From assembly GCA_023427545.1 (NCBI GenBank), contig JAEZBF010000034.1, positions 1-15,473 of the forward strand: DNA of 15,473 bases, written 5' to 3'. The notes beneath the pieces are model-generated. The model had not been told where the DNA came from and did no database searches. It saw only the letters and a program-made list of their open reading frames with translations. The stretch is from Pseudomonadota bacterium. GTDB lineage: Bacteria > Pseudomonadota > Alphaproteobacteria > Rhizobiales > Devosiaceae. Position 1 is the stretch's first letter. The number at the start of each line of letters is the position of its first letter. This document shows, in pieces, positions 7,328-13,695 of the stretch. The position numbers and the translations under genes are program-made.

Positions 7328-8029
7328 ATGCCCGATCCAGTCGTTGCCGCCACTGCGGTCAATCTCGAGCTCGCCAGCGGTAGCAGCAAGCTGCACATCC
7401 TGCGCGACGTCAGCCTCGAACTGGCGCCGGGCGAGGTCGCTGCGATCGTCGGCCCGTCGGGCAGCGGCAAGACGTCGCTGCTCATGGTGCTTGGCGGCCT
7501 CGAGCGCGCGACCAGCGGCAAGATCGTCGTCGCCGGCACCGACATCTCGAAGCTCGACGAGGACCAGCTGGCGATCATACGGCGCCGGCATTTCGGCATC
7601 CTGTTCCAGAACTTCCACCTCATCCCCTCGATGACGGCGCTCGAGAACGTCGCCCTATCGCTTGAGATCGCCGAGAGCGGGCTGAGCTATCGCGAAATCC
7701 GCGAGGCCTCCGTTGCTGCCCTCGAGGAGGTTGGCCTCGGCAAGCGCCTTGACCACCTGCCGAGCGCGCTCTCGGGCGGCGAGCAGCAGCGCGTCGCGCT
7801 CGCGCGCGCCATGGTCACCAAGCCGCTCCTGCTGCTGGCCGACGAGCCGACCGGCAACCTCGACCAGTCCACCGGCGCGCGCGTCATCGAGCAGATGTTT
7901 TCCCTTGCCCGCGAGCGCGGGGCCGCCATACTCCTGATCACCCATGATCCAGCGCTTGCAGCCAAGGCCGACCGGGTTTTGACCATGGATCAGGGCGGCC
8001 TCCACGCCGGGGTCCCCGTCCCCGCATGA
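7328..8029 (+). CDS. ABC transporter ATP-binding protein, LolD/YbbA type
   Basis: A 233-residue ATPase of the MacB/LolD/YbbA group, whose members pair with FtsX-like permeases. It carries Walker A GPSGSGKT (42-49), the Q-loop Gln94 in LFQNFHLIPSMTALENV (the wording typical of this group), signature LSGGEQQRVALARA (148-161), Walker B LLLLADEPTGNLD (167-179) with catalytic Glu173, and the H-loop His206 in ITHD. I chose the ATG at 7328; longer in-frame starts would add about 77 residues of non-conserved, low-complexity sequence, while the family begins close to this Met. The ribosome-binding site (CAGG) is weak. No permease follows: the next gene, 26 bases on, is a DNA glycosylase. In relatives I recall, a large permease gene follows directly. 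YbbA fits slightly better than LolD, but I would not fix the name. Confidence 0.92.
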   Translation: MPDPVVAATAVNLELASGSSKLHILRDVSLELAPGEVAAIVGPSGSGKTSLLMVLGGLERATSGKIVVAGTDISKLDEDQLAIIRRRHFGILFQNFHLIPSMTALENVALSLEIAESGLSYREIREASVAALEEVGLGKRLDHLPSALSGGEQQRVALARAMVTKPLLLLADEPTGNLDQSTGARVIEQMFSLARERGAAILLITHDPALAAKADRVLTMDQGGLHAGVPVPA

Positions 8030-8055
8030 GCCGCGCTGGCTGACCGAGGCATGGC

Positions 8056-9192
8056 GTGAAGCCGCTGGAGCTCAGCACCCGGCAGGCCCGCGCCATCTGG
8101 CTACGTGCGCAGCGGCTGGACCAGCGCGCCCCCTTCGGCGCCGGCCCCGAAGCGACCCGGCTCGCCATCGAGCACCTTGGTTACGTACAGATCGATACGA
8201 TCAATGTCATCGAACGCTGCCACCACCACATTCTCTTCACCCGCATCCCGGACTACCGGCGGGCCGACCTGCAGCAGGCCCAGAGCATCGACAAGACGGC
8301 ATTCGAATACTGGACGCACGCCCTTGCCTACGTGCCGGTGCGCGATTTCCGTTTCTTCCTGCCGGAGATGAAGCGGCATCGCACGCACCCCTCGCGCTGG
8401 AACCAGGCCGTCGATCCCAAGGACTATCGCCGCGTCATCAAGCTCATCCGCGACAATGGCCCCATTACCATCCGCGACATCGAGGACGACGAGCTGCGCG
8501 AGAAGGAGCACCCCTGGGCGAGCCGCAAGCCGAGCAAGGCCGCGCTCCAGCTCGGGTTCTGGAACGGCGTGCTGACGATTTCAGCCCGCACCGGGATGCT
8601 CAAGACCTACGAGCTCATGGACCGGCACTTCGGGTGGGAAACGCCGCCAAAGCCCGCGACCGAGCGGCAGATGATCGCCTACCTGGTCGAACGGGCGCTA
8701 CGGGCTCAGGGCGTGATCAGCGTCGACTCCGTGCAGCACACCAGCGGTGCCTTTCGAAAGGCCGTTCGGGAGCACATCGAAGCCGCGGTGCGCCGCCGTG
8801 CTCTAAGGCCGGTTGTGATTGAAGGCGCCGAGCGCATCGAGCACTGGGCGTCCGCCGAAGTGTTGGAGAACGCCGAGAGACCGGATGGGGACCTCGTCCA
8901 CATCCTCTCCCCGTTCGATCCCCTGGTCATCCAGCGCAAGCGCACCGAGCGCTTTTTCGCCTATGGCCACGTCTTCGAGGCCTACGTGCCCAAGGCCAAG
9001 CGCCGCTTCGGCTATTTCACACTGCCGGTGCTCGTCGGCGACGAGATCGTCGCGGCGATCGATCTCAAGACGGATCGTGCCGCCGGCAAGTTGCTGATCC
9101 AGTCATGGCACTGGGTCGAAAAGGGCGACGAGAGTTTTCGCCCCAGGATTGAAGAGGAACTACATCGATTTGAAGCATTCCAGCTCGCCTAG
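8056..9192 (+). CDS. YcaQ/AlkZ-family winged-helix DNA glycosylase
   Basis: A 378-residue protein of the HTH_42 (formerly DUF1006) family, now known from E. coli YcaQ (AlkX) and Streptomyces AlkZ as DNA glycosylases that unhook interstrand crosslinks and remove bulky alkylated bases. The catalytic Q-phi-Q/D motif is Gln45-Ile46-Asp47 in GYVQIDTINVIER, the QxD version as in YcaQ. HHH (56-58) and the FEYWTHALAYVP stretch (83-94) are also family hallmarks. Later LSPFDPLVIQRKRTERFFAY and a closing W-H-W also match. The start is a GTG at 8056 with GAGG (8046-8049) 6 bases upstream; an ATG five bases earlier hits a stop after two codons. It lies 26 bases after the ABC ATPase gene and is probably cotranscribed with it, although no functional link is evident. 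Confidence 0.93.
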   Translation: MKPLELSTRQARAIWLRAQRLDQRAPFGAGPEATRLAIEHLGYVQIDTINVIERCHHHILFTRIPDYRRADLQQAQSIDKTAFEYWTHALAYVPVRDFRFFLPEMKRHRTHPSRWNQAVDPKDYRRVIKLIRDNGPITIRDIEDDELREKEHPWASRKPSKAALQLGFWNGVLTISARTGMLKTYELMDRHFGWETPPKPATERQMIAYLVERALRAQGVISVDSVQHTSGAFRKAVREHIEAAVRRRALRPVVIEGAERIEHWASAEVLENAERPDGDLVHILSPFDPLVIQRKRTERFFAYGHVFEAYVPKAKRRFGYFTLPVLVGDEIVAAIDLKTDRAAGKLLIQSWHWVEKGDESFRPRIEEELHRFEAFQLA

Positions 9193-9261
9193 CCGAGCCG
9201 GAAGACTTGTTCTATTCTCGACCCTGGTGGGGGCGCATCGATCGGACAAGAGGTGGTTCCG

Positions 9262-9993
9262 ATGAGTGCCGTCACGCTTTTCCTGTCGCGCTTTCCGCAC
9301 GACGAGTTCATTTTCGACAATTCCGGCAAGGACGCCGTCAACATCGACGACGTCGACGACCTGACCCCCGAGGAGCGCGGCGCGCTATATCGTACGCCGG
9401 GCCGCAGCCTGGCCAAGCCTCCCAATCGCCAGCGCATCAGCGGTCTCTGGGGCACGATGCTGATGATGGTCGGTCCGACCATCAAGTACGCCTCGTTCAC
9501 CGGTCCCAGCCCCGCCCCGCTGCAGAAGGACGAGCGCGCCGAAGAGCTGGAGCTCACCGGACGCAGGCTCTTCGTCACCGCGGCCGGCGATGACGTAGCC
9601 TCGACAAAGGAATTCACCACCGTCGAGCGCTACCGGACCAATCTCGGCCATGTGGACAAGTACGACGTCGGCTACGTCCGGCTGGTGCGGCGGACCACGC
9701 CCTATGGCATCCGCATCGAAGAGGGCAACAAGGTGGTGAAAACCCTGCGCAAGGGGCACGACGGCCTCTGCCTGCGGGTCACAGGCGCCGCCAAGGGGCC
9801 GCAGGAGGGCATCCTGATCCACGAGGCGCCGCACGCCGGATGGGTCATCGGCTGCATCTCCCCTCGCCCCCTCGGCAACCGCGGCGTCTTCGACAACGTG
9901 CCCAAGAACCCCTCGCAGCTTTCGATGCTCGAGATCGTCGCCGAGCTGCGCAAGACCCACAACAAGGGCCAGCTCTACGTCGTCCCCGGTTGA
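9262..9993 (+). CDS. Unrecognised protein with a C-terminal IH...GCI signature
   Basis: A 243-residue protein I do not recognise. It starts at the ATG at 9262, preceded by AAGAGG (9248-9253) 8 bases away; the in-frame GTG at 9253 lies inside that signal. There is no signal peptide and no convincing membrane helix. The N-terminal part is acidic (DDVDDLTPEE, 29-38). The C-terminal part, about 130-243, looks like a compact beta domain: YDVGYVRLVRRTTPYG, then ILIHEAPHAGWVIGCISPR with His187 and Cys198, followed by a helix ending in GQLYVV. The I-H...G-C-I spacing recalls L,D-transpeptidases and the DUF5675 family, but the usual S-H-G-C-I-R wording is absent. It follows the glycosylase gene by 69 bases and converges on the outer-membrane protein gene. 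It is certainly coding; function unknown. Confidence 0.8.
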   Translation: MSAVTLFLSRFPHDEFIFDNSGKDAVNIDDVDDLTPEERGALYRTPGRSLAKPPNRQRISGLWGTMLMMVGPTIKYASFTGPSPAPLQKDERAEELELTGRRLFVTAAGDDVASTKEFTTVERYRTNLGHVDKYDVGYVRLVRRTTPYGIRIEEGNKVVKTLRKGHDGLCLRVTGAAKGPQEGILIHEAPHAGWVIGCISPRPLGNRGVFDNVPKNPSQLSMLEIVAELRKTHNKGQLYVVPG

Positions 9994-10001
9994 GCGGCCG
10001 G

Positions 10002-10038
10002 TAAAACAGAAACGGCGCCCCCCATCCGGGAGGCGCCG
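10002..10038 (-). terminator. Intrinsic terminator of the outer-membrane protein gene
   Basis: A 7-bp stem, CGGCGCC (10013-10019) with GGCGCCG (10032-10038), can extend by CCC/GGG after one mismatch. Read on the minus strand it is followed by GTTTCTGTTTT (complement of 10002-10012). It lies 28 bases past the stop of the minus-strand gene. On the plus strand the same hairpin lacks a T-tract but may help end the convergent gene. Confidence 0.8.
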
Positions 10039-10065
10039 CTCTTGCGACTGGTGGCGCGCGTTTCG

Positions 10066-10791
10066 CTAGTTGAAGCGGTAGCGAACCGTGCCGCGCAGCT
10101 CGTGAGTGACGACGTTGTTGATGTAGTAGGGCGTCGCCGCCGGCGGGAACGCCGCCGAGCCGTTGGTGATCTGCGGGGTATAAAGCATGCGATACCCTAC
10201 GTCGGTGACGATGTTGCCCATGTCGTAGGTGACACCGGCCATGAGCGCCCCGGCGGGAGCCCAGTTGGCACCGTCCGGTCCCGGAGCGGGAGTGCCAGTG
10301 ACGCTGGTCTGGTTGTAGGCGGCACCGATACCGGCACCGACATATGCGCCCCAGCCGCCGGCCGCCGAACCCAGGCCACCGAAGTTGAAGTCGTAGTAGG
10401 CGTTGGCCATCGCGATGGTCGAGCGCAGCGCCAGGGTATAGGTGCCGTCGGTCATCCCTGTGTTCTGGAGATAGTCGACCGTGAAGTCGCCGCGGAGGCC
10501 GTCGCCGGTCTCGTATCCGAAGCCGGCGCCGAAGCTGTAGCCGTACCCGGCGCCCACGACGGGAGCGACCACCGTGACCGCGCCACCGCAGGCCGCGCAG
10601 GTCGAGTAGGTCACGTCGCCGCCCCACATGGCGTTAACGCCGACGCTGCCGCGCAGGTAGAACGAACCGGACAGGCCGTAGTCGACCTCGGGTACATCGA
10701 TGGGCGGATATTCCGGAAAGTCGGCGGCCTGCCCCGGGCCGGCGACAGAGGCGGCCGCGGCCACCATCAGTACACCGAGTAACTTGCGCAT
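10066..10791 (-). CDS. Outer-membrane beta-barrel protein (Omp25/porin-like family)
   Basis: A 241-residue protein with a signal peptide (MRKLLGVLMVAAAASVAGPGQA, cleavage expected after residue 22) and a mature part made of alternating Gly/aromatic strands typical of an eight-stranded barrel. FYLRGSVGVN opens the barrel; GYGYSFGAGFGYETGDGLRGDFTVDY and WGAYVGAGIGAAYNQ are middle strands; HELRGTVRYRFN is the last, with a near-terminal Phe. It resembles the Omp25/Omp31-like proteins of Rhizobiales. A CxxC pair (Cys65, Cys68, TYSTCAACGG) sits in what should be the first surface loop, unusual for such barrels. The ATG has AAGGGAA (10799-10805) 7 bases upstream. A CtrA-type promoter lies above it and a hairpin terminator below, so it is probably a single-gene unit. 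Confidence 0.88.
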   Translation of the reverse strand: MRKLLGVLMVAAAASVAGPGQAADFPEYPPIDVPEVDYGLSGSFYLRGSVGVNAMWGGDVTYSTCAACGGAVTVVAPVVGAGYGYSFGAGFGYETGDGLRGDFTVDYLQNTGMTDGTYTLALRSTIAMANAYYDFNFGGLGSAAGGWGAYVGAGIGAAYNQTSVTGTPAPGPDGANWAPAGALMAGVTYDMGNIVTDVGYRMLYTPQITNGSAAFPPAATPYYINNVVTHELRGTVRYRFN

Positions 10792-10835
10792 TCTTCAGTT
10801 CCCTTGATTGCCACGACACCAGTCGAGTGATGGCA

Positions 10836-10868
10836 AGTATCGCTGGACTTCCTTAAAGCTCACTTAAC
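10836..10868 (-). promoter_or_regulatory. CtrA box and overlapping promoter of the outer-membrane protein gene
   Basis: TTAAAGCTCACTTAAC at 10853-10868 is a perfect TTAA-N7-TTAAC, the established CtrA binding consensus of alphaproteobacteria. On the minus strand a -10-like GATACT lies at 10836-10841. A 17-base spacer would put the -35 at 10859-10864, inside the CtrA box, the usual arrangement for CtrA-activated promoters. The box is about 62 bases before the start codon. Binding itself is inferred. Confidence 0.6.
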
Positions 10869-10887
10869 CCTAAGACTTAACCCTAAC
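10862..10887 (+). repeat. Tandem duplication of a 13-base unit with TTAACC half-sites
   Basis: ACTTAACCCTAAG (10862-10874) is followed immediately by ACTTAACCCTAAC (10875-10887), differing only in the last base. The first copy contains the right half of the CtrA box; the second supplies a further TTAACC half-site 13 bases farther from the outer-membrane protein gene. Confidence 0.8.
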
Positions 10888-11076
10888 GGCCCGTAACGAT
10901 GGGGTTTTGCGCGGCTCTGCGCGGCTATTCTTGCGCGTTGTCGCGGGAAGGAAAACGGCAGCGAAATTCACATGGCCAAGTGCCATGCAGCCCGGCCGCA
11001 GTACGAGACATCCGCTCCGCAATAAGCTCGCGGAGCGGTGCTAGCGGAGTTGCTGAAGGGGGCCCTGCCCGCAGGC
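10888..11076. other. Intergenic region between outer-membrane protein promoter and the glmM 3' end
   Basis: I see no gene here. It contains a close direct repeat of TGCGCGGCT near 10909-10927, a small hairpin CATGGC/GCCATG (10971-10976 with 10982-10987), and the larger hairpin at 11012-11038. A 17-codon ATG frame from 10971 has no ribosome-binding site at a suitable distance and is not convincing. Confidence 0.5.
11012..11038 (-). terminator. Hairpin downstream of glmM
   Basis: A perfect 9-bp stem, CCGCTCCGC (11012-11020) with GCGGAGCGG (11030-11038), encloses a 9-base loop. It lies about 40 bases past the glmM stop codon. Neither strand has a T-tract after it, so it may stabilise the 3' end or act with Rho rather than being an intrinsic terminator. 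Confidence 0.4.
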
Positions 11077-12417
11077 TTAGGCGACCTGCTGGATCGCGCT
11101 CGCCACGTCGCGGACGATCGCCTGCACCAGGCCCTCGTCGTCGCTCTCCGCCATGACGCGGATCACCGGCTCGGTCCCAGACTCGCGGATCACCAGCCGG
11201 CCGGCATTGCCGAGCCGCGCGCGGCTTTCGGCGATCACCTGCATGACCAGCTTGTGATCGAGCGGCTTGCCCTGCTTGAACCGCACACTCTGGAGCAGCT
11301 GCGGCACCGGCTCGAACCGGTTGCAGACTTCCGAGACCGTCCGGTCCTCCGACTTGAGCACGGCGAGCAGCTGCAGCGCCGCCACCAGTCCGTCGCCCGT
11401 CGTGGTGAAGTCCGAAAGGATGATGTGCCCGCTCTGCTCGCCGCCGACGTTGTAGCCCTTGGCGCGCATCGCCTCCAGCACATACCGGTCGCCCACCTGC
11501 GTGCGCTCGAGCCCGAGGCCGAGATCGTTGAGGTAGCGCTCCAGTCCGAGGTTGCTCATCACGGTGGCGACAATGCCCCCGCCCTGCAGCTGCCCGCGCG
11601 AGAGCCACGACTGCGCGATCACGGCCATGAACTGGTCGCCGTCGACCACCTGGCCCTTCTCGTCGACGATGATGACGCGGTCTGCGTCGCCATCGAGCGC
11701 GACGCCGATGTCGGCGCGCAGCTCTTTGACCTTGGCGACCACCGCTTGGGGCGCGGTCGAGCCGACCTTGTCGTTGATGTTGAACCCGTCGGGATCGACA
11801 CCGATGGTGAACACCTCAGCGCCGAGTTCCCAAAGCGCCACCGGCGCCACCTTGTAGGCAGCACCGTTGGCGCAATCGAGCACGACCCTGAGCCCCGAGA
11901 GGTCGGTGCTCTTGGGCAGCGTCCGCTTGGCATATTCGATGTAGCGGGTGCGGGCTTCCTCGTCGCGCCACGCCCGGCCGATCTCCTTGCCCTTGGCGAG
12001 CCGCGAGGTGAGGTCGGAGTCGATCAGCGCCTCGATCCCCGCCTCGACCGAATCCGACAGCTTGTAGCCATCGGGCTTGAACAGCTTGATGCCGTTGTCG
12101 TCATAAGGGTTGTGCGAGGCCGAAATCATCACGCCAAGATCGGCGCGGAGCGAACGCGTCAGCATCGCGACGGCCGGCGTCGGCATCGGTCCGAGCAGGT
12201 ACACGTCCATTCCCACCGCAGTGAAGCCGGCGGTGAGCGCGCTTTCGATCATGTAGCCGGAACGCCGCGTGTCCTTGCCGATCACCACCCGGTTGCGGTG
12301 GTCGCCACGATCGAAGGTCAGGCCGGCAGCCATGCCCACCTTCATCGCCAGCTCGGGCGTGAGCTTTTCGCCCGCGCGCCCCCGAATGCCATCGGTGCCG
12401 AAATAGCTCTTAGCCAT
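11077..12417 (-). CDS. glmM: Phosphoglucosamine mutase GlmM
   Basis: GlmM converts glucosamine-6-phosphate to glucosamine-1-phosphate on the route to UDP-N-acetylglucosamine, the precursor of peptidoglycan and lipopolysaccharide. The 446-residue protein has all landmarks of the alpha-phosphohexomutase family: YFGTDGIRG at the N-terminus, the phosphoserine Ser101 in ISASHNPYDDNGIK, the metal loop DGDADR (242-247), the sugar-binding GEQSGH (326-331) and the phosphate-binding RESGTEP (411-417). I chose the ATG at 12415-12417, which gives the family's usual MxKxYFGTDG start and has GGGGA 8 bases upstream; an in-frame ATG 20 codons earlier (12477) adds non-conserved residues and lacks a ribosome-binding site. 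It lies downstream of the oxidase-like gene on the same strand with a 202-base gap and has its own promoter candidate. Confidence 0.97.
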   Translation of the reverse strand: MAKSYFGTDGIRGRAGEKLTPELAMKVGMAAGLTFDRGDHRNRVVIGKDTRRSGYMIESALTAGFTAVGMDVYLLGPMPTPAVAMLTRSLRADLGVMISASHNPYDDNGIKLFKPDGYKLSDSVEAGIEALIDSDLTSRLAKGKEIGRAWRDEEARTRYIEYAKRTLPKSTDLSGLRVVLDCANGAAYKVAPVALWELGAEVFTIGVDPDGFNINDKVGSTAPQAVVAKVKELRADIGVALDGDADRVIIVDEKGQVVDGDQFMAVIAQSWLSRGQLQGGGIVATVMSNLGLERYLNDLGLGLERTQVGDRYVLEAMRAKGYNVGGEQSGHIILSDFTTTGDGLVAALQLLAVLKSEDRTVSEVCNRFEPVPQLLQSVRFKQGKPLDHKLVMQVIAESRARLGNAGRLVIRESGTEPVIRVMAESDDEGLVQAIVRDVASAIQQVA

Positions 12418-12442
12418 GAGAACAGTCCCCGCGGTCGCTGCC

Positions 12443-12471
12443 ACAATAGCCGGATTGGCCGGAATCGTGAA
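12443..12471 (-). promoter_or_regulatory. Possible glmM promoter
   Basis: On the minus strand TTCACG (12466-12471) and TATTGT (12443-12448) are separated by 17 bases, each matching 4 of 6 consensus bases. The transcript would begin around 12437, leaving a short leader of about 20 bases and ruling out the longer ATG at 12477. Moderate matches only. Confidence 0.3.
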
Positions 12472-12572
12472 CGACATTGCATGGGGCTGATTAACGGCGC
12501 TTTGAGGCTGGACCTAGCCAAGCCGCCGGCAAACGCCAGAGTGTGACCGTCACGACACAACCCGGCGATAGG

Positions 12573-12607
12573 GTCACGACGCCAGCCCAAGGGGAGGACG
12601 TCGTGAC
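12573..12607. repeat. Inverted repeat with GTCACGAC motif after the oxidase-like gene
   Basis: A 9-bp stem, GTCACGACG (12573-12581) with CGTCGTGAC (12599-12607), encloses 17 bases. A further direct copy of GTCACGAC lies at 12549-12556. The element begins 12 bases past the stop codon of the minus-strand gene at 12620. No T-tract follows. It could be a weak terminator or a protein site. Confidence 0.45.
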
Positions 12608-12619
12608 GAATGTCGTCGG

Positions 12620-13129
12620 CTACATGCGAACGGTGGCGTTGTCGCCGTGGTCGAGCTGCGCACCGGTGACCGCTGCGGTCAGCATGGTGGCGAACGCAAC
12701 CAGCTTATTCGGCGAGTCCCAGAGCTCGGCACGCTCGGGCACCACGGTCAGCAGCCGGATGTTGGGGTCTTCCGCATCCTCCCACCACGCCTTGTCAAAG
12801 GCGCTCCAGAGGTCGCGGATCTTGGCGCGGTCGTTGCTGACCCTAGCCTGGCCGCTGATCGAGACGAACTTCATCGACCCGGTGTCGGCAAAGCTCATGT
12901 TCACCACCGGGTACTGCTCGATCTGAATGTTCTTGTGACCGTGCACGTCGACGAGGAAGTAAATCGCGTGCTCCTCTCGCCGCGGCCGGGAGCTCAGCGG
13001 ACGTGCCTGCTGCCGTTCGCCATCCCACGTGACGAACATGCAGAAATCGATCTTCTCGGCCAGCTCCCAGACTCGATCCTCGACTTCCTGCGGGGTCATG
13101 TCGGTCTGCTGCTGTTCCCTGTCGCCCAT
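12620..13129 (-). CDS. Pyridoxamine 5'-phosphate oxidase-like general stress protein
   Basis: A 169-residue cytoplasmic protein of the split-barrel flavin-binding type, close to the Pyrid_ox_like / general stress protein 26 group. FCMFVTWDGERQQARPLS (29-46) is the first strand pair, AIYFLVDVHGHKNIQIEQYPVVNMSFAD (55-82) the core, FVSISGQARVSNDRAKIRDLW (88-108) the following strand and helix, and AWWEDAEDPNIRLLTVVPERAELWDSP (114-140) the typical end. Relatives bind FMN, F420 or haem, or have no known activity; the sequence does not decide which. The start at 13127-13129 has a perfect AGGAGG (13135-13140) 5 bases upstream; an in-frame start 11 codons earlier would run through it. It is divergent from the VOC gene (120-base gap) and lies upstream of glmM. 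Confidence 0.88.
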   Translation of the reverse strand: MGDREQQQTDMTPQEVEDRVWELAEKIDFCMFVTWDGERQQARPLSSRPRREEHAIYFLVDVHGHKNIQIEQYPVVNMSFADTGSMKFVSISGQARVSNDRAKIRDLWSAFDKAWWEDAEDPNIRLLTVVPERAELWDSPNKLVAFATMLTAAVTGAQLDHGDNATVRM

Positions 13130-13249
13130 AGCGGCCTCCTGTCTCTTGAGTACCGGTAGCAACGGGCGGCACGCCGTGAAGTTTCAACCTTTCCCCCCGA
13201 ACGCGCTCCTCTGCTAATGTTCTTCCCTTGGCAAAAGAGGAGGGATGCC

Positions 13250-13627
13250 ATGTTTGCCGATCGTCAAGCGACTGCGATGATACCGGCGGGGGATATTGCC
13301 CGCGCCACCAAGTGGTATGAGGAAAAGCTGGGGATCAAGCCGGCCTCCCAGGACGAGTACGGCGTGCACTATCGGCTGGGCGGGGGCCTCAAGGCCTTCA
13401 TGTACCCCACCCAGTTCGCCGGCACCGCCGGGCACACGCTGTTCGCCTTCAACTGCGACGACCTCGTCGCCGACATGAAGACGCTTCGCGGTAAAGGCGT
13501 GGTCTTCGAGGACTATGACCTGCCCGGTCTCAAGACCGAGAACGGCATGGTGACCTACGGCCCGGTCAAGAACGCCTGGGCCAAGGACTCCGAGGGCAAC
13601 ATCATCGCCTTCGTCGAAGGCATGTAA
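13250..13627 (+). CDS. VOC-family (glyoxalase/bleomycin-resistance fold) protein
   Basis: A 125-residue protein made of one vicinal-oxygen-chelate domain. The first beta-alpha-beta unit reads MIPAGDIARATKWYEEKLGIKP (10-31), and the C-terminal strand ends AKDSEGNIIAFVEG (111-124), where VOC proteins usually have D-x-x-G-N-x-x-x-x. His62 in GTAGHTLFAF and Glu123 are plausible metal ligands, but activity cannot be predicted. The start at 13250 has AGGAGG (13238-13243) 6 bases upstream, a strong signal; an in-frame extension of 11 codons would place that signal inside the gene. It converges on ftsH across a terminator hairpin and is divergent from the oxidase-like gene. Small stand-alone VOC proteins of this kind are common and mostly uncharacterised. 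Confidence 0.88.
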   Translation: MFADRQATAMIPAGDIARATKWYEEKLGIKPASQDEYGVHYRLGGGLKAFMYPTQFAGTAGHTLFAFNCDDLVADMKTLRGKGVVFEDYDLPGLKTENGMVTYGPVKNAWAKDSEGNIIAFVEGM

Positions 13628-13634
13628 GCCTCCG

Positions 13635-13665
13635 CAAAAAGAAAGGGGCCACCCGTAGGTGGCCC
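13635..13665 (-). terminator. Intrinsic terminator of ftsH
   Basis: A perfect 8-bp stem, GGGCCACC (13646-13653) with GGTGGCCC (13658-13665), closes a 4-base loop. On the minus strand the loop reads TACG, a UNCG-type stable tetraloop, and the stem is followed by CTTTCTTTTTG (complement of 13634-13644). It lies 30 bases past the ftsH stop. It may also stop the convergent VOC transcript, though that side lacks a T-tract. Confidence 0.88.
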
Positions 13666-13695
13666 GTCAGTCGGAGGTCAACTGTGTGAGCCGGA

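Noticed and set aside
8026..8075. Possible remnant of an FtsX-like permease start after the ABC ATPase (a frame reading PRWLTEAWREA from 8031)
   Set aside because: It resembles a permease N-terminus only over about eleven residues, has no start codon of its own, and then becomes low-complexity sequence inside the glycosylase gene. Chance is the simpler explanation.
10862..10887. Telomere-like TTAACCCTAA repeats
   Set aside because: Only two units in an otherwise ordinary promoter region of a bacterial chromosome; the CtrA half-site reading explains them better.
12418..12477. 20-residue N-terminal extension of GlmM from an upstream ATG
   Set aside because: No ribosome-binding site, non-conserved residues, and a possible promoter inside it; the family starts at the second Met.
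11038..12546. Open frame of 502 codons on the plus strand opposite glmM
   Set aside because: Antisense shadow of glmM, biased to His, Arg, Asp and Leu without domains.
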